The position numbers were made by a program, and so were the translations under genes. 64,000 bases of DNA, from assembly GCA_038120095.1 (NCBI GenBank), contig JAYOKZ010000015.1:5398-69397 (forward strand), in the 5' to 3' direction. Every line of letters starts with the position of its first letter. The first letter of the stretch is position 1. The notes under the pieces are model-generated. The model was not told where the DNA came from. It ran no database searches and was given only the letters and a program-made list of their open reading frames with translations. Positions 23,963 through 31,242 of the stretch are shown in pieces. This stretch comes from UBA2589 sp038120095. Its GTDB lineage: Bacteria; Gemmatimonadota; Gemmatimonadetes; Longimicrobiales; Gaopeijiaceae.

Positions 23963-25648
23963 ATGTCCGAGGGCACAGCCGACCTCAACCGCACCGTGCG
24001 TTTGCTCGATGCTCAGCCGCCCCTCCCGCGCGACCGTTTCATCGTCGCCGATCAGCCGGATGAGGAAGCCATCCCGATGGATGTGGTCTTCGTGGGTGGC
24101 GGGCCGGGCGGGCTAGCCGGCGCGATCGAACTGGCCCGACTCGTCAAGGAAGACAACGAACGTGGGGGAGGAATCGGGGAAATCGAGATCGCCGTGCTCG
24201 AGAAGGCTGGCCAGCTCGGTGAGCACAATCTCTCCGGCGCCGTCGTGAACCCGAGCGCCTTCAAGGAGCTCTTTCCCGACCTTCCGATGGAGGATCTGCC
24301 GCTCCGGCGCCCGGTTACGAAAGAGGCTGTGTATGTGATGACGGAGTCGAAGTCCTACCGGATCCCGACGCCTCCGACCATGAAGAACCACGGTAACTGG
24401 ATCGGCTCGATCTCCGAGATCGTCCGGTGGCTGGGCGAGCAGGCCGAGGGAATGGGCGTGAATGTGTTCCCGGGTTTCCCGGTCGACGCTCTCCTCGTTG
24501 ACGGAGACAATGTCATCGGTGTGCGGACGACGCCGTCTGGCCTCGGGCGTGACGGAGAACCGGCGAGTGCCGACGCGATGCCGGCGATGGACCTCACGGC
24601 TCGGGTGACAGTCCTGTCGGAGGGCTCTCGTGGGCCGCTCTCTCAGGCGTGGTACGACTGGCAGAACGTGAAGGCGGAAAACCCGCAGATCTATGCGCTC
24701 GGTGTGAAAGAGGTCTGGGAGGTGAAGAAGCCGCTCGACCGGATCATCCACACCATGGCGTGGCCGCTCCCGACCGACGCGTTCGGCGGCAGCTTCGCCT
24801 ATCCGCTTTCGGACAATACCGTCGCGCTCGGCCTCGTCGTCGGACTCGACTACGGGGATGGGCGCCTCGACGTGCACGAACTCCTGCAGCGCATGAAGCT
24901 GCACCCGCTCTTCCGCGAGATCCTCGAGGGCGGAGAGATGATCGAGTGGGGCGCGAAGACCATCCCCGAGGGCGGCTACTACTCCGTGGCGGAGCGGCGT
25001 CACGGCGACGGCCTCATCGTCATCGGTGATGCGGCGGGCTATGTGGAGGTGTCGTCCCTGAAGGGCATCCACTACGCCATGCACTCCGGTATCATGGCGG
25101 CGCGTCAGATCTTCGAAGCGCTCAAGAAGGGAGATACATCGGCGGACTCGCTCTCCGGTTACACGGCAGCGGTCGACGGCAGCGTCATCATGAAAGATCT
25201 GAAGGAGCGGCGGAACATGCGTCTCGCCTTCAAGGGTGGCTTCTTTTCGGGCGGTGCGAAGGCCGGCCTCATGACGCTCACGAAGGGGGCCTTCCCCGGT
25301 GGCAAGATCTCGATCGAGGAAGATGCTGCCGATCCAAAGCGCCTCGGCGCCGAAAAGGAGAAGTTCGTTCCCGACGGCAAGCTGACGTTCTCCAAGGTCG
25401 ATGCGGTGTACAAGTCCGGAAATCAGACACGCGACGACATCCCGTCGCACCTGATCGTCGGCGAAGACGTGAGCCCCGAGGTCGCGGAGATGTACGTGCA
25501 CCTCTGCCCGGCCGGCGTCTACGAGCGGGACGGTGACAGGCTCGTGGTCAATGCACCGAACTGTGTCGACTGCAAGGCGACCGACGTACTCGGTCCGCGG
25601 TGGACGCCGCGGGAGGGTGGAAGCGGGCCGGCCTACCGGCAGATGTAG
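23963..25648 (+). CDS. Electron transfer flavoprotein:quinone oxidoreductase
   Basis: The 561-residue enzyme passes electrons from ETF to the quinone pool. FAD motif VVFVGGGPGGLAGAIELARL is at about residues 40-59, followed by LSGAVVNPSAFKELFPD, VIGDAAGYVEVSSLKGIHYAM, and the C-terminal [4Fe-4S] ligands in CPAGVY...NAPNCVDCKATD. ATG 23963 is the family start; the frame is open further up but that stretch is Arg-rich noise. A 161-bp upstream gap without a gene holds its promoter. It links fatty-acid or amino-acid oxidation to the ACIII/cox chain. Confidence 0.95.
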   Translation: MSEGTADLNRTVRLLDAQPPLPRDRFIVADQPDEEAIPMDVVFVGGGPGGLAGAIELARLVKEDNERGGGIGEIEIAVLEKAGQLGEHNLSGAVVNPSAFKELFPDLPMEDLPLRRPVTKEAVYVMTESKSYRIPTPPTMKNHGNWIGSISEIVRWLGEQAEGMGVNVFPGFPVDALLVDGDNVIGVRTTPSGLGRDGEPASADAMPAMDLTARVTVLSEGSRGPLSQAWYDWQNVKAENPQIYALGVKEVWEVKKPLDRIIHTMAWPLPTDAFGGSFAYPLSDNTVALGLVVGLDYGDGRLDVHELLQRMKLHPLFREILEGGEMIEWGAKTIPEGGYYSVAERRHGDGLIVIGDAAGYVEVSSLKGIHYAMHSGIMAARQIFEALKKGDTSADSLSGYTAAVDGSVIMKDLKERRNMRLAFKGGFFSGGAKAGLMTLTKGAFPGGKISIEEDAADPKRLGAEKEKFVPDGKLTFSKVDAVYKSGNQTRDDIPSHLIVGEDVSPEVAEMYVHLCPAGVYERDGDRLVVNAPNCVDCKATDVLGPRWTPREGGSGPAYRQM

Positions 25649-26212
25649 TCAGCGCGGGTTCGCACCGGCCAACTCCAGCACTTCGCCGCCGGGTAACTCG
25701 ATTCGCCCTCCGACCTGGAGCATCATCGGGGCGGTATCCGCGTAGTCTGCTGCCCGGATGATTCGGTCGCCGTCGAATTCCAGGACGGTCACGCCGTTGG
25801 TGACAACCTCTTCACCGGTCCCTACGCGGACCGCACCCATCGGTCGGGCCTGGACCGCTGAGAAAACCCACTCGATTACGGCCCCGTTCGTCGTCACGTG
25901 GACCTTTCCGACGTTCATGTACACGTCGTCAGCCCATGCATGCATGGCGTCGACGTACCCGATGATCTCCTCGATGCCCTGATACGTGTGCTGGTTCGGG
26001 AAGTCGTCATAGGTCGCCTCGGGCCAGAACAGATCCTCGATGAGCTCACGATCTGCACGCTCCCAGGCCGCCATGAGTGAACGCGCTGTCAGCTCGGCTT
26101 CCCTGAGACGCTCCTCTTCGACGTCGAAACGTTGTGTGCACCCCGTGAGCAGAACGGCCATGGCGAGGAGCGCCCAACCCGCCCGTCCGTGCGAAATGGT
26201 GTACGCGATCAT
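25649..26212 (-). CDS. SnoaL/NTF2-like lipoprotein
   Basis: The 187-residue product has a lipoprotein signal (AGWALLAMAVLLTGC) and an NTF2-like cone fold: a long helix with LMAAWERADRELIEDLFWPEA, then YQGIEEIIGYVDAMHAW, and strands GAVIEWVFSAVQ and TVLEFDGDRIIRAADY. SnoaL-like domains are either small enzymes or binding proteins, and no catalytic pair can be named here. ATG 26212 is chosen for the signal peptide. The stop directly abuts the ETF-QO stop on the other strand. Confidence 0.82.
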   Translation of the reverse strand: MIAYTISHGRAGWALLAMAVLLTGCTQRFDVEEERLREAELTARSLMAAWERADRELIEDLFWPEATYDDFPNQHTYQGIEEIIGYVDAMHAWADDVYMNVGKVHVTTNGAVIEWVFSAVQARPMGAVRVGTGEEVVTNGVTVLEFDGDRIIRAADYADTAPMMLQVGGRIELPGGEVLELAGANPR

Positions 26213-26258
26213 GGGGCGAGGGTCGTCGCGGCGCGGCCGATGCAGTGTTTTGCCATGC

Positions 26259-27623
26259 CTATGTCCCCCAGCCTGGCTGCTCGGGATCTCGGGGCCGATA
26301 CGCCGACCTTGTGAACTGCTCACCGTTTTTCCAGACCGCCCGGACAGATCTCAGATTCCCGATATCGTCGAGCGGATTACGGTCGAGCAGCACGAAGGTC
26401 ACGCGGCGACCAGCCTCGACGATGCCATGCGTGTCATTGATGCCGAGGGCCTCGGCAGCGATCCGCGTCGCAGACTCGATCGCTGCCATGGGGCTCAACT
26501 GGCCGAAGTTCACAAGCTCTTCGAGCTCGAGGTGGAGGGAAGGGTACGGGTCGGACCCGGGCGCGGTGAAGTCCGTCCCTGCGACGATGGGGATGCCCTC
26601 GCGATGTGCCCTCGAGACGAGGCTCCGCACGAAGTCGGCCGGGCAGCGATCGGACAGTGGATTGCCGGGGTCACGAGCGGCTCGGCCGTACATGGCCAGC
26701 GTGGCATCGATGATGGTACCCTGACGCCGCATCGCATCGAACAGCTCGGTGAAGACCGCGGACTCGGGATCGAGGTTCGCGTAGAGCGGCACACGATCGT
26801 GGTGATACTCGGCAGGGGCGTCAGCCATTCCCTCCCAGGCGAGGCGACACGCGTGGGACACGACGTCCACTCCACTGTTCACCACCTCGAGGGGGCGGGT
26901 GGGGAAGACCATGCTGTGCGCCCATACCTGCATGCCCTGACGATGGGCCTCGGCGGTGATCCCCGCGACGAGATCCGGATCGAGGTTTGCGTAGATCTTG
27001 ATACCTGTCGCGTATGTGCCCTGCGCTCGGGCAACGGCCGTGACCAGATCCGTGTCGGGATTGATCCCCTGCATCCACGGAACTTCACCTGCCGTCTCGC
27101 CCGCCGCAGAAGACTGGGGCCTGGGGTCGAGGAGGAAGGACGGGCCTGCCATGAGAGCGGCGAAGTATACGTCCGGAGCCGTGATGACTCCGAGTCTCGA
27201 GTCACGGGCCAGACTTGCGAGGGCTCGCCCGTCTCCGGCCATGTCCCGCACGCTGGTCACCCCGGCGTAGAGCATGCGGTAGAGCTCCGCCTCGGCCCGC
27301 GCCCGATTCGGAGCAGTCGCGAGGTGTACATGGGCGTCGATGAGGCCGGGGATGAGGTAGCCGCCACCGAGATCCGTCGTCAGAGCGTCGGCGGGGGTTT
27401 CGAGCCCGGAGAGCAATTCGCTCCGCGTGGAGACGGTGACGATGCGGTTCCCCCGCAGGCCGATCGCGGCGTCCTCGATCGGTGGTCCTCCTTTGCCGTC
27501 GATGAGGGTAAAGCCGTACAGGACCTCGAGGGGAGGCTGATCCGGGCCCTGAGCCGACGCCGATCCAGGACACAGCGCGTGCAGGAAGACGGTGAGGAGT
27601 GCACCGTGCAACGAACACCTCAT
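26259..27623 (-). CDS. Secreted metal-dependent amidohydrolase (imidazolonepropionase/prolidase-like)
   Basis: The 454-residue protein has a signal peptide (HGALLTVFLHALCPGSASAQ) and amidohydrolase motifs: HVH in GLIDAHVHLA, the lysine in TGIKIYANL, His in VWAHSM and VVSHACRLAW, and Asp in VAGTDFTAPG. The ending LDDIGNLRSVRAVWKNGEQF is common in exported amidohydrolases of soil and marine bacteria. The substrate is uncertain; dipeptides or cyclic amides are likely. ATG 27623 is preferred to upstream starts because it yields the signal peptide. Confidence 0.9.
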   Translation of the reverse strand: MRCSLHGALLTVFLHALCPGSASAQGPDQPPLEVLYGFTLIDGKGGPPIEDAAIGLRGNRIVTVSTRSELLSGLETPADALTTDLGGGYLIPGLIDAHVHLATAPNRARAEAELYRMLYAGVTSVRDMAGDGRALASLARDSRLGVITAPDVYFAALMAGPSFLLDPRPQSSAAGETAGEVPWMQGINPDTDLVTAVARAQGTYATGIKIYANLDPDLVAGITAEAHRQGMQVWAHSMVFPTRPLEVVNSGVDVVSHACRLAWEGMADAPAEYHHDRVPLYANLDPESAVFTELFDAMRRQGTIIDATLAMYGRAARDPGNPLSDRCPADFVRSLVSRAHREGIPIVAGTDFTAPGSDPYPSLHLELEELVNFGQLSPMAAIESATRIAAEALGINDTHGIVEAGRRVTFVLLDRNPLDDIGNLRSVRAVWKNGEQFTRSAYRPRDPEQPGWGT

Positions 27624-27740
27624 GACAGCTTCGAGTCGCACGGCCACTCCCGGCTTCGCTCGGACATGGCGGAGTCGTGCCGCGTCTCCGCTTCGGGCAA
27701 CACTCACCGTCCGTCGGCGTGAGGCAAGAGGCGGCGTGCT

Positions 27741-28595
27741 TCAGGCTTCGTCGTCGATCTGGAGCCCGATCCCCGTCGGGGTCACGACGAGGGTTGGCAG
27801 GATGGTTCGGACGGGCTCCGCGCCGTAGCCCTCGAGGGCCTCGTCAGCCGATCCATATCGGGCCAGTGCCTCGATCGTCTTGATCGTCGGAAAAACCATT
27901 GGAAGGTCTCCACGGTCGAGTCGGGCGAGGGCCTCACCGGGCGACAGCCAGAGTGCATCGGTCATCTCCCGGGGATCGACGATGGCCGAAGCGCCGGCAC
28001 GCACCTTTGCGGCGAAGAACCGCGTGTCATAGCGACGCGGCTCCGGCTCGGGAGTGATCCAGTGAGCGATGTACTCGATCGCGTCTCCTGCGATCCGACA
28101 GCCCAACCGCTCGATTGCCTCATCGAATCGGATCTCGTCCACCATCAGAGCGTTACGAATTTCATCCACCTCAGGGTCCTCGGCTGCCGTTGGAGGGGCC
28201 GACCCGTCCTCCCGGAGACCGACCATGATCCCCGTCTCCTCGAATGCTTCGCGGAGCGCAGCGAGGTAGTAGGCGATCGCCGGCGGTTCCCCCGTGTGGT
28301 CGAGCCGCCGGCGTGCGGTGTCGGGATCCAGGCCGTCGAGCAGAGAGACGAGAGGTGGAAGCGCGTCCGAGTTGTCGACCCGTCCACCGGGGAAGACGTA
28401 GGCGCCCGGCACGAAGCCGGCTTTGCGGCTGCGACGCATGAGAAGGAGCTCCATCTCCGCTGCTCCATCGCGAAGGAGTACGATGGTCGCTGCCGCCCGT
28501 GGCTCTGCGGGGACAGCCGCCGGGTGTTCGATGGTCTCGGCGAACCCGTCCGGAAGATTCTCGAACGGGATCACGAAGGGGTCGGGTCCGCTCAC
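27741..28595 (-). CDS. NUDIX hydrolase (NUDT19-like)
   Basis: The 284-residue protein has the Nudix box split by a family-specific insert: FPGGRVDNSD, then a 40-residue insert, then LREAFEETGIMVG. The insert and the long C-terminal part (TRFFAAKVRAGASAIVDPREMTDALWLSPGEAL) resemble NUDT19-type enzymes that cleave CoA derivatives. Substrate assignment is tentative. Its start overlaps the stop of the gamma-glutamyltransferase-like gene by four bases. Confidence 0.88.
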   Translation of the reverse strand: MSGPDPFVIPFENLPDGFAETIEHPAAVPAEPRAAATIVLLRDGAAEMELLLMRRSRKAGFVPGAYVFPGGRVDNSDALPPLVSLLDGLDPDTARRRLDHTGEPPAIAYYLAALREAFEETGIMVGLREDGSAPPTAAEDPEVDEIRNALMVDEIRFDEAIERLGCRIAGDAIEYIAHWITPEPEPRRYDTRFFAAKVRAGASAIVDPREMTDALWLSPGEALARLDRGDLPMVFPTIKTIEALARYGSADEALEGYGAEPVRTILPTLVVTPTGIGLQIDDEA

Positions 28596-30280
28596 CGCCC
28601 TGCCGCCATGCCGTCCTTCCGAGGGTCCGAGGCGGCCGCCCAGCCCCGGGCGAGCCGCAGGATGGCCTGGCCTCCACCGAAGGCGACGCCGTCCGGGTCG
28701 CGCAGTTCATGGCCCAGAGCTTCGAGCGCTGCCGCCACCTCCGGATCGAGGTTCTCGATCGCGACGCGCGTACCGGAGAAGTGCCGGAAGCGGGCTGCAT
28801 CGATCGCCTCCTGCGGATCCATTCCGAATTCGACCAGGTTGAGCAGGACCTGGACGTGGCCCTGCGGCTGCATCGAGCCACCCATCACGCCGTACGAGAG
28901 CCAGGGCTCCCCGTCCTTCGTCACGAAGGCAGGAATGATCGTGTGCAGAGGACGCTTGTTCGGGGCGATCTGGTTGGGGTGCCCATCCTCGATCGTGAAG
29001 CCGGCACCACGATTCTGGAGTACGAGTCCCGTCCCCGGGACGACGGTACGTGAGCCGAAATATCCGAAGATCGAGTTGATGAACGAGATCATGTTGCCGT
29101 GCCGATCCGCGACGGTCAGGTAGATCGTCTCGGAATCCGTTGCGAGGTGACCAGGATCGGGACGGTCGGCTGCGACGTCCGGATCGATCATGGTGGCACG
29201 GGCGGCAAGGTATCCGGGATCCAGAAGTGCTTCGGGCTGCACATCCATGTGATCCGGGTCGGCGATGTACCGGTCGAGATCGGCGTGGGCGAGCTTCTTC
29301 GCCTCGATGAGCGTATGCAGATACTCCGCCGAGTTGTGCTCCATCGTCGAGAAGTCATACCCCTCGAGCATCTTGAGCATCTGGAGTGCGGCGATGCCCT
29401 GACCAGCCGGCGGAAGCTCCCACAACGTGTAGCCTTTGTAGTCGACGCTGAGTGGCTCCACCCAGCGGGGTTCGTGGCTGGCGAGGTCTTCGATCGTCAG
29501 GTAGCCCCCGAGAGCGGCAAGACCGTCGACGATCTCTCGACCGAGCTCTCCCCCGTAAAAGACCTCGGGTCCGCCATCGGCCACGCGCTGAAAGGTTCTC
29601 GCGAGATCGGGGTTGCGGAACCACTCGCCCGGCGTCGGCGCTTCTCCGTCCATCAGGAACGTTGCAGCTGCGCCCTCGTCCCGGCGCAGCCCGTTGACGG
29701 TACCAGCCCAGTCCTGCGCAATGATCGGCGAGACGGGGAAGCCGTCGCCGGCGATCCGGATGGCCGGCGCGAGCACATCGGCCAGAGTCATGGTGCCATA
29801 CGTCTCGACGAGGGTGCTCCATCCGGATAGCGCACCCGGCACCGTGACCGAGCGTGGTCCCGAGCCGGGCACTTCCGGCTCGTCTTCGGCCAGAAGCGCA
29901 TCGAGGTCGACATTTGAGCCGGACTTCCCGCTGGCGTCGAGGCCGACGAGGCGACCGGACTCGGCGTCCCAGAGGATGGCGAACATGTCGCCACCCATTC
30001 CGGTCATGTGAGGCTCCGTCACATTGAGGACTGCGGCAGCAGCCACCGCAGCATCGATTGCATTCCCGCCTGCCGCCAGAATCTCGAGGGCCGTCGTGGT
30101 CGCCAGGGGCTGACTGGTGGCGACCACGTCCCGGGGCGCGTACACCGTGGATCTGCCCGAATACGTCGCAGGGCTGCGGACGGGCGCGGTCATGCGCGAA
30201 CTCACCTGGGCCTCAAGAGCGGAGGCCGGGAGGCCGAAGGCGAGAAGAGTCAGAATCAGTGGAATACGTCGCATCGGCAT
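28592..30280 (-). CDS. Gamma-glutamyltransferase-family hydrolase, YwrD-like subgroup
   Basis: The 562-residue precursor has a signal peptide (PLILTLLAFGLPASALEAQ) and the Ntn-hydrolase layout. The N-terminal part carries GGNAIDAAVAAAAVLNVTEPHMTGMGGD. Autocleavage should occur before the Thr in DSETIYLTVAD (near residue 375), which aligns with the TTHxS nucleophile of GGT. The later motif GVMGGSMQPQGHVQVLLNL is characteristic of the YwrD group, not the glutathione-type GGT (SPGGS). It probably acts on gamma-glutamyl or other acyl-amide compounds outside the cytoplasm. Confidence 0.92.
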   Translation of the reverse strand: MPMRRIPLILTLLAFGLPASALEAQVSSRMTAPVRSPATYSGRSTVYAPRDVVATSQPLATTTALEILAAGGNAIDAAVAAAAVLNVTEPHMTGMGGDMFAILWDAESGRLVGLDASGKSGSNVDLDALLAEDEPEVPGSGPRSVTVPGALSGWSTLVETYGTMTLADVLAPAIRIAGDGFPVSPIIAQDWAGTVNGLRRDEGAAATFLMDGEAPTPGEWFRNPDLARTFQRVADGGPEVFYGGELGREIVDGLAALGGYLTIEDLASHEPRWVEPLSVDYKGYTLWELPPAGQGIAALQMLKMLEGYDFSTMEHNSAEYLHTLIEAKKLAHADLDRYIADPDHMDVQPEALLDPGYLAARATMIDPDVAADRPDPGHLATDSETIYLTVADRHGNMISFINSIFGYFGSRTVVPGTGLVLQNRGAGFTIEDGHPNQIAPNKRPLHTIIPAFVTKDGEPWLSYGVMGGSMQPQGHVQVLLNLVEFGMDPQEAIDAARFRHFSGTRVAIENLDPEVAAALEALGHELRDPDGVAFGGGQAILRLARGWAAASDPRKDGMAAGR

Positions 30281-30355
30281 ACCTGTCTGAGGTTCGCGCG
30301 TGCAGCGTCGAACGGAGTGAGGTCGGGTCGTCGAAGGTGCTCGGGCTCGGGGCCA

Positions 30356-30979
30356 TCAGCCCACCCGCTCGAGCACGGAGACGCTTCGGGAAAAGAGTGT
30401 GCGGAGGCGCTCGATGTCCTCTTCGGAGCCGTGCGGCTCACCCCAGTGGATCGGGATCAGGGTCTCGGCGCCACATGCTTCGGCGGCGCGGGCGGCCTCC
30501 TCCACGCCCATCGTGTAGTGGCCGCCGACGGGAAGGAATGCCACATCACATCGAATCCCGTACATCGCCGGGAGAAAATCGGTGTCACCGGCGTGATAGT
30601 AGGTCGTGCCACCCACCGTGAAGACGTACCCGAGCCAACCGTCACCGGGGGTATGAAACTTCTTGTCTACATTGTGCGCAGGGACCGCCAGCACGTCGAA
30701 GCCGTCGAGCTGAAGCATGTCCCCGGGCCGCATGAAATGGTCCGCGTCACCCAATTGCTTCTTCATCGACGCGGGCGCGATAAGGATCGTGTTCGGCCCC
30801 CGGACACGCGCGATGTCGTCTTCTGAAAAATTGTCGTAATGCGGATGCGTGAGGAGAACGACGTCGGCCTGGGAGTCCTCGTCCACCGCCAGAGGATCCA
30901 CGTGAATCTCCAGGCCATTCCGTCGGATACGCACAGACGAGCCGCGGAACCACGTAATCCCTTCGAGGTGGTTGCTCAT
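30356..30979 (-). CDS. UlaG-like metallo-beta-lactamase-fold hydrolase
   Basis: The 207-residue protein opens with ITWFRGSSVRI and has the metal motif LLTHPHYDNFSEDD, HAGDTDFLP and IPIHWGE. In the classical motif HxHxDH, this shows HPHYDN, as in the UlaG/UPF0173 group where the last His is replaced. Members hydrolyse lactones, phosphodiesters or other small substrates. ATG 30979 matches the family start. It is divergent from lon; the 263-bp gap between holds the lon promoter region. Confidence 0.9.
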   Translation of the reverse strand: MSNHLEGITWFRGSSVRIRRNGLEIHVDPLAVDEDSQADVVLLTHPHYDNFSEDDIARVRGPNTILIAPASMKKQLGDADHFMRPGDMLQLDGFDVLAVPAHNVDKKFHTPGDGWLGYVFTVGGTTYYHAGDTDFLPAMYGIRCDVAFLPVGGHYTMGVEEAARAAEACGAETLIPIHWGEPHGSEEDIERLRTLFSRSVSVLERVG

Positions 30980-31128
30980 GGCGGAGACTCCTACGGTGGC
31001 GCAGGGAGTTGAGAGGTGCCAAGCTAACTGCCGCTGCCGAGCCGAAAAAGTGGCGTGCGCGGGAGTTTTTGTGTCCGCCAAAGTGACAGGGAAGGCCTGC
31101 ATTTGCGGCATGAATTCGTCCCTGAAGC

Positions 31129-31145
31129 TGGCACGTGTCTGGCAT
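31129..31145 (+). promoter_or_regulatory. Candidate sigma-54 promoter upstream of lon
   Basis: TGGCACGTGTCTGGCAT matches the sigma-54 consensus TGGCACGNNNNTTGCW at all fixed positions but one, with GG and GC exactly ten bases apart (GG at 31130-31131, GC at 31142-31143). Transcription would start near 31155, about 90 bases before the lon ATG. Found by eye, so chance is possible. No CIRCE element was seen in this gap. Confidence 0.35.
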
Positions 31146-31242
31146 CGGTGAAGAGCTCAACCAACGCCGGAGTCTGACCCTGTCTGACCACGAAATTCCC
31201 GAAGAGCCCGGTGGCTCGATGGGAACAGAAAACGGAGAATCG

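Noticed and set aside
24113..25501. A 462-codon open frame on the minus strand opposite the ETF:quinone oxidoreductase gene
   Set aside because: Same reasoning: low-complexity Arg/His composition, no recognisable motif, and a certain gene on the other strand.
26040..27722. A 560-codon open frame on the plus strand across the amidohydrolase and SnoaL-like genes
   Set aside because: It spans two well-supported genes and a gap on the minus strand, and its composition is noise-like.
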